A DNA stretch of 64,000 nt from Sulfurimonas indica (GCF_009192995.1 NZ_SDID01000006.1:83820-147819); one strand, 5' to 3'; counted from the stretch's first letter, positions 45,539 through 53,428 are shown. Program-made: numbers and translations. The notes: generated from the letters alone by a model not told the origin.

Positions 45539-45964
45539 ATGGATATCGTAAAAACATCAAAAGAGATCGCTGAAAAAGTCGAAGATAAAGTAGAAAAAGG
45601 TTTAGAGCTTGTAAAAGATACATTTAACAATGTAGCTTCACATCTGCCTCTGGCAAACCTGGCAAAACATGATAATGACACCTTTACAATAGAGGTTGAT
45701 TTACCAGGTGTTAAAAAAGAAGATATAGAATTGAAAATAGAAGATGACTACCTCACTGTAACAGCTCTTAGACGTTACAAAAATGAGGTCAAAGAAGATG
45801 ACTACTATCTTTGTGAGTCAAACTTCGGTGTCATCTCACGCAGCTTTGTTCTCTCTGACAACATTGACAGAGATAAAATCGAAGCAAAGTTTGAAGATGG
45901 AAGACTCTATCTTACATTAGAGAAAGTCGAGTCTAAAAAGACAAAAAGTATCAGCATCAAATAA
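45539..45964 (+). CDS. Small heat-shock protein, Hsp20 family (2)
   Basis: 141 residues. The N-terminal 40 residues form an amphipathic helix (KTSKEIAEKVEDKVEKGLEL), and the alpha-crystallin domain has DLPGVKKEDIELKIEDDYL and GRLYLTLEK, ending SISIK. It lies 20 bases after the first Hsp20 gene behind AGGAGG and looks like a tandem duplicate that has changed its N-terminal arm. Confidence 0.92.
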   Translation: MDIVKTSKEIAEKVEDKVEKGLELVKDTFNNVASHLPLANLAKHDNDTFTIEVDLPGVKKEDIELKIEDDYLTVTALRRYKNEVKEDDYYLCESNFGVISRSFVLSDNIDRDKIEAKFEDGRLYLTLEKVESKKTKSISIK

Positions 45965-45995
45965 AAGGTGCTGATACTGCTAACAAGGAAAAACC

Positions 45996-46490
45996 ATGAA
46001 AAAACTTTTAACTTCATTACTCGCAGCTTCACTTCTTGGCGGTGCAGTTAGTGCAGCAACAAATACAACAAACCCTTATGATGCGGATTTTGCGAAGATG
46101 AACCAATATTTCAATTCACTCATTGAGTCTCATCTCAACGCTGCAGCACTTAACAATATCAACTATCCAAGAACGAACATTCAAGATACAAAAGATAAAA
46201 TTATCATCGAATTTGACTTGGCAGGGGTTAAAAAAGAAAATATCAAACTCTCCATCAATGATGAGAAAATTTTGACACTTGAAGGTGAGAGGAAAGAGAC
46301 AAAAGAGACAAAGTCCAAAGATTTTGTCAAAAAAGAGATATTTTACGGAAGTTTTAAGAAGATGATTCAACTGCCGGAAAATATCAATGAAGATAAACTT
46401 GCAACTGAGTTTAAAAATGGTATTTTAACCATTAGCATTCCAAAAACTGAGATAAAAAAACCAAAAGCGAAAATAATTCCTATCAAATAA
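45996..46490 (+). CDS. Exported Hsp20-family protein (3)
   Basis: 164 residues. Unlike its neighbours it begins with a Sec signal peptide (MKKLLTSLLAASLLGGAVSA, cleavage before ATNTTNP). The alpha-crystallin domain has FDLAGVKKENIKLSINDEK and GILTISIPK, and it ends IIPIK. A periplasmic small heat-shock protein is predicted. It lies 31 bases after the second Hsp20 gene with AAGGAAAAACC before the ATG. Confidence 0.88.
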   Translation: MKKLLTSLLAASLLGGAVSAATNTTNPYDADFAKMNQYFNSLIESHLNAAALNNINYPRTNIQDTKDKIIIEFDLAGVKKENIKLSINDEKILTLEGERKETKETKSKDFVKKEIFYGSFKKMIQLPENINEDKLATEFKNGILTISIPKTEIKKPKAKIIPIK

Positions 46491-46515
46491 GTAAACTTTT
46501 CGCTAGAATTCGCTT

Positions 46516-47799
46516 ATGAATTCCTATGAAGATAAATTTAACAGAGCTGTTGTTAATACATTTTACTCTAAACTCCCAAAAGATGAACAAAAGTTCATAA
46601 GGGAGTTGGCCTTTTCCTATAAATTTTCCCATCAAGAGCTCCTTCAAGTCATCAATATTGCACGTGATTTAGAGATGTGGGATGAACAACGCATCTATGA
46701 AATTTTTCCTGACCATCCTACAAAAAAAATAGCACTTAAAAAGCTGCGTGAGGCTTATGAGACTATTCGCAACACTCCCAACTCTTATGAGAACTTTGAG
46801 CTTAAGAACATTCCAAAAGAACAGAAGTACACTTTCAAAACAGAAGCCAAAGATGGCTTCGGCCTTGGTCTCTGCCCGGTTGCAAGTGAGAAGACACGCT
46901 GTTGTAATCTTTTAACACTTGATGCTGTTGAATCATGCGGCTTTGACTGTTCTTACTGCTCCATTCAGAGCTTTTACAATCAAAACACTATCACCTTTGA
47001 CTCTGGTTTCAAAGAGAAACTCTTAAATTTAGAGCTTGACCCAAATAAAACCTACCATATAGGTACTGGGCAGGCTTCAGATTCACTGATGTTTGGAAAT
47101 CGTGAAGGAGTGCTTGAAGCACTTCTGGAGTTCGCACAAAAAAATCCTAATGTTATTTTGGAGTTTAAAACAAAATCGGACAATATCAAGTATCTGCTTG
47201 AAAATGATGTTCCAAAAAATATTCTCTGTACCTGGAGTCTCAACACACCTACTATCATCCAGAATGAAGAACACCTCACGGCTTCCCTTGACAAACGCAT
47301 CGCAGCTGCAAGAAAAATGGCAGACAAGGGTGTAAAAGTCGGCTTTCACTTTCACCCAATAGTCGAGTATAAGGGTTATCTTGACGAATATCAAAAAATA
47401 TATGAAAAACTTATACTAGAATTTCATCCATCAGAGGTAGCGCTTGTCAGTTTTGGAACATTGACATTTATCAAGCCTGTTATCAAACAGTTGCGGGAGC
47501 GGGAGTTTCGAAGTAAGATCACACAGATTCCCCATGAGGATGCAAGTGGAAAAACATCCTATCCGGAAAAAACAAAGATAGAGATGTTCAAACATGCCTA
47601 TGAAAGCTTCAAACCATGGCACCCCAAGGGCACTTCCTACGGGGCGCATACAGAGGACAAAGTCTTTTTCTATCTCTGCATGGAGCCTCACGAGCTTTGG
47701 AGTAAAACTTTTGGCTATCAATACGCTACAAACAATGACTTTGAGCATGCTATGCTTGGTGCATACTGCAAAAAAATAGGTCAAGATTATCTCATGTAG
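46516..47799 (+). CDS. SPL-family (spore photoproduct lyase-like) radical SAM protein
   Basis: 427 residues. The radical SAM motif is CGFDCSYCSIQ (C-x3-C-x2-C, about residues 138-145), followed by YHIGTGQASDSL and the conserved C-terminal region with KPWHPKGTSYG. The overall pattern matches SplB-like proteins. In spore formers SplB repairs spore photoproduct; this organism is not a spore former, so the substrate is unknown. It begins 25 bases after the third Hsp20 gene. Confidence 0.8.
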   Translation: MNSYEDKFNRAVVNTFYSKLPKDEQKFIRELAFSYKFSHQELLQVINIARDLEMWDEQRIYEIFPDHPTKKIALKKLREAYETIRNTPNSYENFELKNIPKEQKYTFKTEAKDGFGLGLCPVASEKTRCCNLLTLDAVESCGFDCSYCSIQSFYNQNTITFDSGFKEKLLNLELDPNKTYHIGTGQASDSLMFGNREGVLEALLEFAQKNPNVILEFKTKSDNIKYLLENDVPKNILCTWSLNTPTIIQNEEHLTASLDKRIAAARKMADKGVKVGFHFHPIVEYKGYLDEYQKIYEKLILEFHPSEVALVSFGTLTFIKPVIKQLREREFRSKITQIPHEDASGKTSYPEKTKIEMFKHAYESFKPWHPKGTSYGAHTEDKVFFYLCMEPHELWSKTFGYQYATNNDFEHAMLGAYCKKIGQDYLM

Positions 47800-47807
47800 G
47801 AAGATTA

Positions 47808-48980
47808 ATGCAAATGAAACAAAACTATTTCTTATCACAACCTCACCAGCCTTTTTTCATCTTAGGTGTTTTCAATGCTATTGTCATGATGCTTATCTTT
47901 GCACTTTCATATAAGGGTGTTCTTACACTGCAAATAGACACAACAACATTTCATGTCTACACACTTGCATATCTACTTTTTAACAATGTCTTTACCGGTT
48001 TCTTATTTACAACTTTCCCTCGTTTTAATCAGTCACATGTTATCGAGAAAAACTACTACACTACTATTTTCTATGTAAACCTTGCAGGTACATTGCTCTT
48101 TGTTGTAGGCGCATTTGCAAATGTCTACCTTGCAGCTTCTGCAATGCTCTTACTCTTTATTTCACAGGTATTTATCGTTTACAAACTCCAAAAAATCTAT
48201 AACGTAGGACACGCACCTGATAAAAAAGACTCATATTGGATCTTAATCGCTCAGTATTTCGGACTTGCAGGACATCTTCTTTTTATTATTGCTACACTTT
48301 TTAGTCTTTACACCCTTATACCGACGGCTATTAACATCACTTTTTATCTCTACCTCATCTTTTTAGCATTTAGCATAGGACAGAGAATGATTCCTTTTTT
48401 CTCTCATTCGTGGGCTGAAAAGAATCCTCATTTTATCAAGATAGTCTTTGGTCTCTTTATCTTAAAAAGTATCTTTGCTTCTGCAGATATTAAAATGGCT
48501 GAGCTGCTTATCGACACAATCCTAGCGCTTTATATGCTGCGTGAGTTTCTTCGCTGGGACCTACATCCACTACACTCCCCTTCTATTCTTTGGGTACTGC
48601 ATCTTGCACTCTTTTGGCTTCCGACTGCCTTTGGGCTCTCAGCTATCAGTTTAGCCGCAGTTCTGTTTTTAGATACATCTTTTTACTTTTTAAATATCCA
48701 CCTTTTGGCCATCGGATTTTTAACAACAGTTCTCATTGGTTTTGGAACACGTGTAACACTCGGTCATGCCGGTATGCCTCCGCAAGCTGACAAATTTGCT
48801 ACTGGTATATTTGTATTTATCCAAGTAGTTGTACTCCTACGTTCTCTCTTTAGTATCAATGTCGCTTTTGGATGGGGAGCGAACTTTCTTTTTGATATCT
48901 CCTTTACAGCATGGCTCATTCTCTTCTTGCTCTGGGGTGGTAGATATGCAAAGATCTTAATCTTTGGCAAGCAGCCCTAG
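47808..48980 (+). CDS. NnrS family membrane protein
   Basis: 390 residues with about twelve transmembrane helices. Conserved histidines (QPHQPFF, FSIGQRMIPFFSH, GHAGMP) fit the NnrS family of haem-copper membrane proteins linked to nitric-oxide stress and denitrification. GTAGGAAG precedes the ATG, 8 bases after the SPL-like gene, so they are probably co-transcribed. It overlaps the convergent lipoprotein gene by 4 bases. Confidence 0.88.
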   Translation: MQMKQNYFLSQPHQPFFILGVFNAIVMMLIFALSYKGVLTLQIDTTTFHVYTLAYLLFNNVFTGFLFTTFPRFNQSHVIEKNYYTTIFYVNLAGTLLFVVGAFANVYLAASAMLLLFISQVFIVYKLQKIYNVGHAPDKKDSYWILIAQYFGLAGHLLFIIATLFSLYTLIPTAINITFYLYLIFLAFSIGQRMIPFFSHSWAEKNPHFIKIVFGLFILKSIFASADIKMAELLIDTILALYMLREFLRWDLHPLHSPSILWVLHLALFWLPTAFGLSAISLAAVLFLDTSFYFLNIHLLAIGFLTTVLIGFGTRVTLGHAGMPPQADKFATGIFVFIQVVVLLRSLFSINVAFGWGANFLFDISFTAWLILFLLWGGRYAKILIFGKQP

Positions 48981-49414
48981 TTTATTCTATAAACCTGATC
49001 AACTCTGTTGCCGTCTTTTATAATTTTTACTCGATCACCAACAAGGAAGTTTTTCCCTTTCACAACAACGATGATCTCTCTTCCATCATCCAGTAGTACT
49101 GATAATTCAGAGGCATTCGCTTTTGCAACCTGACTACCGACATAAGCTCCACCAAGTCCACCTGCCAAAGTTGTAAGAGCAGTTCCACGTCCTCCACCCA
49201 TTGTAGAACCAAGTACAGTCCCTATAATCGCACCAATAAATGTTCCACTACCGCTATCACTTATAACAACAGGTCTAACACTCTGAATAGTCCCAGTCTC
49301 ATATATTTTTATATTTCTGTATGAACTTCCACTATATTCAGGACCGTTTGTTGTAGCACATCCGCTAAAAATAAGTGCAAATACGCTTACTGATGCTAAA
49401 ATTATCTCTTTCAT
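48977..49414 (-). CDS. Glycine-zipper outer-membrane lipoprotein (SlyB/Pcp-like)
   Basis: 145 residues. Lipoprotein signal with lipobox FSGC (Cys about residue 19). Two glycine-zipper helices follow (GTFIGAIIGTVLGSTMGGG, TLAGGLGGAYVGSQVAKA), then a basic C-terminal domain. SlyB-type proteins sit in the outer membrane and affect envelope integrity. I use the ATG at 49414, with AAGGATTGAAT before it, rather than the TTG two codons upstream. Confidence 0.82.
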   Translation of the reverse strand: MKEIILASVSVFALIFSGCATTNGPEYSGSSYRNIKIYETGTIQSVRPVVISDSGSGTFIGAIIGTVLGSTMGGGRGTALTTLAGGLGGAYVGSQVAKANASELSVLLDDGREIIVVVKGKNFLVGDRVKIIKDGNRVDQVYRIN

Positions 49415-49488
49415 ATTCAATCCTTTTTTAAAGGTGCCCTTTATTTATTGCTTCTATTATACCAAATGTATATTTCTTAGCTGTTAAC

Positions 49489-49530
49489 ATATCAAGATAT
49501 CTTGATATATGTCTTTTATTTAGATATACT
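49489..49530 (+). promoter_or_regulatory. arsR promoter and palindromic operator
   Basis: ATATCAAGATATCTTGATAT (49489-49508) is a perfect 20-bp palindrome of the ATCAA-N6-TTGAT type. It overlaps a -35 box TTGATA (49502-49507), which is followed by a 17-bp spacer and -10 TATACT (49525-49530). A repressor bound there would block polymerase. ArsR from the next gene is the likely ligand (autoregulation). Confidence 0.8.
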
Positions 49531-49550
49531 TCCAAACTTTAGGAGAGAAG

Positions 49551-49859
49551 ATGGAAACTTTTTTACAGACTATGGGTGCACTTAATGATGAAACCCGCAT
49601 TAAAATACTTGCCTTTATAGATAAACATAAAGAGGTTTGTGTATGTGATGTTGAACAGGCATTTGGAATGATACAGTCTCGTATCTCACGCCACTTAAAA
49701 ATACTCAAAGATGCCGGTTTTTTAAAAGTTGACAGACGGGGACGCTGGGCATACTATGCTATTCGTACACCTCTGGATGAGTTCCGCCAATCTATACTCA
49801 AAGAGATATCATACCTTGATCTTAAGACTCCTGAGCTTCAAAAAGGATGTACAGCATAA
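49551..49859 (+). CDS. arsR: ArsR-family metalloregulator
   Basis: 102 residues, winged-helix repressor. The metal-sensing ELCVCD-like EVCVCDVE (Cys pair) lies at the start of the HTH (QAFGMIQSRISRHLKILKDAGF), as in As(III)/Sb(III) sensors; an extra Cys near the C-terminus (KGCTA) may help. It is followed with overlap by an ArsB-type pump. Confidence 0.9.
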   Translation: METFLQTMGALNDETRIKILAFIDKHKEVCVCDVEQAFGMIQSRISRHLKILKDAGFLKVDRRGRWAYYAIRTPLDEFRQSILKEISYLDLKTPELQKGCTA

Positions 49860-51118
49860 TGATAACGGCAATTTTACTTTTCTTAATTACTCTCATCTTT
49901 GTTATCTGGCAGCCTCGAGGTCTTCAGATCGGTACTACTGCGGTTATCGGTGCCATCATTGCTCTCATTCTTGGTGTTGTCAGTTTTGATGATGTCCATA
50001 CTGTTTTTAATATCATCTGGGATGCAACTCTGGCCTTTATCGGTATCATTATCCTCTCTATGGTCTTGGATGAGATAGGCTTTTTTGAATGGGCAGCACT
50101 TAAGATGGCAAAGCTCTCAAATGGAGACGGAAGACGAATGTTTTTCTACTCCATCATTTTAGGAGCAGTTGTTTCCGCTCTTTTTGCCAATGATGGTGCA
50201 GCACTTATCCTCACACCGATCCTTTTGGCAAAAATGCGTGTACTTAAACTCAATGCAAAGACCATCCTCGCATTTTTACTTGCTGGCGGATTTATCAGTG
50301 ACTCGGCATCACTCCCTTTTGTTTTCTCAAATCTGACAAATATTGTAACTGCTAACTACTTTGGTATCGGTTTTATCGAATTTTTATCCAATATGATACT
50401 GCCTTACCTTGTCAGTGTTACAGCTTCGATGCTCTTTTTGTTTTTACTGCTGCATAAAGATATACCAAAAAGTGTAGATATCGCTCTCTTACCAGACCCA
50501 AAAAGTGTCATAAAGAATGAAAAGCTTTTCCAATTTTCCTGGTTCTTTTTAGCTCTTTTGCTTGCAGGCTATTCTATAGGAGATATCTATCATATTCCGA
50601 TTTCGGTCTTTGCTTTAAGTGGAGGGCTTCTCTTTTTGTTTATCGCCTCACGCACAAAAGCTGTACATGCGAGAACTATCATTAAAGAGGCTCCTTGGCA
50701 GGTAGTTTGGTTTTCCCTTGGTCTTTATGTGGTGGTTTATGGACTTAAAAATGTAGGACTTACTAATGAAATCACACATATTTTAGAGTATCTCAATGCA
50801 CAAAGCCAGCTTATTGCAATTGTAGGGACAGGCTTTATCTCTGCAATACTCTCTGCTGTTATGAACAACATGCCAACCATAATGATTATGGATATTGCCC
50901 TGCATGACATTGGCAATGAGGCAATGATATATGCCAATATCATCGGCTGTAACTTAGGACCTAAAATGACACCTTTTGGCTCCCTTGCAACGCTGCTTTG
51001 GCTGCACTCTTTAGAGAAAAAAGATGTCAAAATAAGTTTCTGGTCCTACTCGAAATTTGGCTTACTTATCACACCACCTGTACTACTTATCGTACTTCTA
51101 GGTGTCGCTTACAGTTAA
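49859..51118 (+). CDS. arsB: ArsB-type arsenite efflux permease
   Basis: About 419 residues, twelve transmembrane helices, ArsB/NhaD-like ion-transporter fold. Landmarks are ALFANDGAALILTPI, GGFISDSASLPFVFSNLTNIV, MNNMPTIMIM and CNLGPKMTPFGSLATLLW. It exports As(OH)3. I choose the ATG at 49859 (TAATG overlap with arsR, AAGG 12 bases before) over the ATG at 49847, which would have no spacer. No arsC or arsA is adjacent. Confidence 0.9.
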   Translation: MITAILLFLITLIFVIWQPRGLQIGTTAVIGAIIALILGVVSFDDVHTVFNIIWDATLAFIGIIILSMVLDEIGFFEWAALKMAKLSNGDGRRMFFYSIILGAVVSALFANDGAALILTPILLAKMRVLKLNAKTILAFLLAGGFISDSASLPFVFSNLTNIVTANYFGIGFIEFLSNMILPYLVSVTASMLFLFLLLHKDIPKSVDIALLPDPKSVIKNEKLFQFSWFFLALLLAGYSIGDIYHIPISVFALSGGLLFLFIASRTKAVHARTIIKEAPWQVVWFSLGLYVVVYGLKNVGLTNEITHILEYLNAQSQLIAIVGTGFISAILSAVMNNMPTIMIMDIALHDIGNEAMIYANIIGCNLGPKMTPFGSLATLLWLHSLEKKDVKISFWSYSKFGLLITPPVLLIVLLGVAYS

Positions 51119-51131
51119 AGAAAAATTCAGC

Positions 51132-51137
51132 TATAAT
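51132..51137 (+). promoter_or_regulatory. -10 box abutting the second inverted-repeat element
   Basis: TATAAT whose predicted +1 (51144) is the second base of the left arm of the 51143-51413 element. CTTACA 18 bp upstream is a weak -35. Confidence 0.4.
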
Positions 51138-51142
51138 TTTGT

Positions 51143-51413
51143 TAGACTTCTTGTAAAACTCCTATATGTCTCAACATATTATAGAGAGTTTTAATCAAGG
51201 CAGATGTTCTCAAGCGTAGCCAAAGCTACGGTTTGGGTTATCTAACGCAGAGTAGAGCTCTCTAGAATATGCCCATAAGGAGAGTTAAGAAACAGTAATC
51301 TTGCAGCAAAAAAATATTTTCACCTTAGCTATGGCTAGGCTGAAAAATTTGTTTTTCACAATCTTACCACTTCTTAGCTCTTTGAGACTTATAGGAGTTT
51401 TACAAGAAGTCTA
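51143..51413. repeat. Inverted-repeat noncoding element, copy 2
   Basis: Arms at 51143-51174 and 51382-51413 form a 32-bp inverted repeat with one mismatch. The 207-bp interior contains AAGGCAGAT, a hairpin GTAGC-caaa-GCTAC, TTATCTAACGCAG, ATGCCCATAAGGAGAGTTAA and GTTTTTCACAATCTTACC, in the same order and orientation as copy 1. The arm sequence is unrelated to that of copy 1. It fills most of the 320-bp gap between arsB and cvfB; nothing else is seen in that gap. Confidence 0.75.
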
Positions 51414-51438
51414 TTATCTTAATACAACGGAATTACCA

Positions 51439-52290
51439 ATGCAAACACAAAACTACTTTTTAGAGTTGGGGCTTATCAACACCCTTAAAATTGACAGACT
51501 TACCACTCCGGGTGCTTATCTTATGGCACAAGACGGCAATGATGTTCTTCTACCCGGACAATACCTCACGCAAGATATGAAAGAGGGAGATTTAATAGAT
51601 GTCTTTTTATACACAGATTCAGAAGACAGACTCGTAGCAACAACAGATACCCCAAAAGTAAAACTGGATGAGTTTGGAGTGCTTGAGATTGTAGATATCG
51701 CTCCTTTTGGCGCTTTTTTAGACTGGGGACTGCCAAAAGACCTGCTCCTACCAAAAAAACTTCAAAAAACCACTGCTGTTGTCGGTGAGAAACGCTTTGT
51801 CAAAGTTGTTTATGATGAGAGAACACACAGACTTATAGCTACAGAGAAGCTGGGTGATTTTTTTGAAAAACGTGTCAAAGAGCTCAGACCGCATCAAGAG
51901 GTAAATATTTTAATTCTTACAAAGACTCCGCTCGGGTATAAATGCCTTGTTGAAAACAAATACGAAGGTCTAATATATCATAATGAGATTTTTGAGAAGA
52001 TCACTGTAGGTGAACATAAAAAAGCCTACATCAAAACGATTCGCAAAGATGGTAATATTGACCTCTCTTTACGAAAAGCCGGCAGTAAAAAGAGCGGCAG
52101 TGCAGCAGACAAAGTCCTTGAACTTCTCAAAGAGAACAATGGTATCATGCCTTACAACTCAAAAAGTGATCCAGAACTTATCAAAGACACTTTTGGAATG
52201 AGTAAAAAAGAGTTTAAAGCCGCTCTTACAAAGCTCAGAACCGAAAATAAGATCGATGTAAAAGAGACAGGTATCTATCTAAAAGATTAA
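51439..52290 (+). CDS. CvfB-like S1-domain RNA-binding protein
   Basis: 283 residues with S1-like OB-fold units and a C-terminal winged-helix (SDPELIKDTFGMSKKEFKAALTKLRTENKI). The LDWGLPKDLLLPKKLQ segment is typical of CvfB, a virulence or translation-linked RNA-binding protein. I start at the ATG at 51439 (MQTQNYFLELG). The open frame extends 46 codons further upstream, but that stretch lies in the inverted-repeat element and is not family-like. No strong ribosome-binding site is visible. Confidence 0.85.
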   Translation: MQTQNYFLELGLINTLKIDRLTTPGAYLMAQDGNDVLLPGQYLTQDMKEGDLIDVFLYTDSEDRLVATTDTPKVKLDEFGVLEIVDIAPFGAFLDWGLPKDLLLPKKLQKTTAVVGEKRFVKVVYDERTHRLIATEKLGDFFEKRVKELRPHQEVNILILTKTPLGYKCLVENKYEGLIYHNEIFEKITVGEHKKAYIKTIRKDGNIDLSLRKAGSKKSGSAADKVLELLKENNGIMPYNSKSDPELIKDTFGMSKKEFKAALTKLRTENKIDVKETGIYLKD

Positions 52291-52293
52291 AAA

Positions 52294-52500
52294 ATGGCAA
52301 AGAAGAAAAAAAATCTAGAACTTCGTGATAAAAATCTCGAATTCACTGAAAATTCAATCACCTACAAATTGATTCGTTTTAAACCGGATAATATGACACT
52401 TGATGTCTTTCGTTATGAAAATGGCAAAAAACTCGATGAATATAACATCCCTTTTGCACATATACCCAAAGCGATAAAAAAATTGATAAAGCCAAACTAG
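52294..52500 (+). CDS. Small basic protein, unknown function
   Basis: 68 residues, Lys-rich (MAKKKKNLELRDKNLEF) with a FRYENGKKLDEYNIPFAHIPK core that I do not recognise. It starts 3 bases after cvfB and is translationally linked to it. The ribosome-binding site for the following membrane peptide overlaps its stop codon. Confidence 0.6.
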   Translation: MAKKKKNLELRDKNLEFTENSITYKLIRFKPDNMTLDVFRYENGKKLDEYNIPFAHIPKAIKKLIKPN

Positions 52501-52509
52501 GAGTATATA

Positions 52510-52632
52510 ATGAATGAAAATATAGAAAAAGCTGCAAGTGGTGGAGACTTTTTTATCTGGATAGTCATGTTTAGTATCTTAATAGTCGGTGTTGGTTATT
52601 TAGCTTGGATAAACAGAGATATTGAGAGATAG
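52510..52632 (+). CDS. Single-helix membrane peptide, unknown function
   Basis: 40 residues (MNENIEKAASGGDFFIWIVM, then the rest of a single transmembrane helix and WINRDIER). It has AGGAG 7 bases before the ATG, in series with cvfB and the 68-residue gene. Size and topology resemble regulatory or oxidase-associated micropeptides, but no family is recognised. Confidence 0.55.
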   Translation: MNENIEKAASGGDFFIWIVMFSILIVGVGYLAWINRDIER

Positions 52633-52642
52633 TATCTCTCAA
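52622..52642 (+). terminator. Hairpin at the end of the cvfB transcript
   Basis: TTGAGAGAT-agt-ATCTCTCAA, a perfect 9-bp stem overlapping the stop of the membrane peptide. No T-run follows, so it may be a Rho-assisted end or an mRNA-stabilising structure. Confidence 0.45.
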
Positions 52643-52779
52643 TGGCGTTTGCTTTGAAATTTGTATGTATATCATTAATGAATCAAATTAAGGATATACA
52701 AGGAGAATCGTAGGTATTATTATAGTAATAAATTGTTACAAAAGTGTTAACGGATAAATTTTCCATTTAAAGGATAGAT

Positions 52780-53073
52780 ATGAAAACATGTAATTCACTG
52801 CAAGAAGTAAGAGATGAGATAGATAAAATAGATACAAAACTTGTTGATTTAATCTCTGAGAGAAGCCATCTTATTCACCAGGCTGCAGGTTTTAAAAACT
52901 CTGTAGAGGAAGTAAAAGCCGAAGATAGAATAGATGACATAATGCAACGTGTTCGTAAACGTGCCATTGAACTAAACATAAATCCAAATATGATTAGTGA
53001 ACTTTTTACAATTATGATAGATGAGATGGTGGAGACTGAAATTTCAGAGTTCCGTAATGATAGGAAGTTTTAA
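52780..53073 (+). CDS. Chorismate mutase (AroQ class, monofunctional)
   Basis: 97 residues: the three-helix AroQ fold (LQEVRDEIDKIDTKLVDLISERSHLIHQAAGFK with the catalytic Arg/Lys series, then RVRKRAIELNINPNMI). It converts chorismate to prephenate; isochorismate-pyruvate lyase relatives look similar. AAAGGATAGAT precedes the ATG. The 147-base leader contains an 8-bp inverted repeat (TGTATATC at 52666, GATATACA at 52693) of unknown role. Confidence 0.85.
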   Translation: MKTCNSLQEVRDEIDKIDTKLVDLISERSHLIHQAAGFKNSVEEVKAEDRIDDIMQRVRKRAIELNINPNMISELFTIMIDEMVETEISEFRNDRKF

Positions 53074-53111
53074 ATAAATCAAAGAGGTTATCTGGCACTA
53101 AATGCCGACAC

Positions 53112-53160
53112 CACCATTGCTTCTCGATGCCCCTTGAGGGTAAAAGCAAAAGTGTGGTGC
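53112..53160. other. Long intergenic hairpin between convergent chorismate mutase gene and infA
   Basis: CACCAC...GTGGTG closes a stem continued by TTGCTT/AAGCAA and topped by a CCCTTGAGGG hairpin; a smaller GGCA-CTAAA-TGCC hairpin precedes it on the plus strand. It may serve as a bidirectional terminator or encode a small RNA. The 4.5S SRP RNA signature (GGAA tetraloop region) is absent. Confidence 0.5.
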
Positions 53161-53173
53161 AACATTATATACT

Positions 53174-53392
53174 TTATTTGTATCTATATGTGATACGACC
53201 TTTGTCAAGTGAGTATGGTGTTAACTCAAGCTTCACTTTGTCGCCTGGAAGAATTTTGATATAGTGCATACGCATTTTGCCTGCAATATGGCACAAAATA
53301 ATATGCCCATTTTCCAACTCTACACGAAAAGTTGCATTAGGCAAAGCCTCTATAATCTTGCCGTCAACTTCAATAACATCTGCTTTAGCCAT
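53174..53392 (-). CDS. infA: Translation initiation factor IF-1
   Basis: 72 residues, OB-fold: [20 protein letters not shown], then [17 protein letters not shown] and the C-terminal [10 protein letters not shown]. It is the last gene of the S10-spc block here and lacks its usual downstream neighbour rpmJ. Confidence 0.97.
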   Translation of the reverse strand: MAKADVIEVDGKIIEALPNATFRVELENGHIILCHIAGKMRMHYIKILPGDKVKLELTPYSLDKGRITYRYK

Positions 53393-53428
53393 TTTAGTCC
53401 TTTATAAAGAAATTTCTTACTTTAACTC

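Noticed and set aside
51301..51438. 46-residue N-terminal extension of CvfB
   Set aside because: TTG start within the inverted-repeat element; the family-like sequence begins at the ATG at 51439.
53112..53160. 4.5S SRP RNA (ffs)
   Set aside because: The conserved GGAA tetraloop and flanking asymmetric loop are not present.
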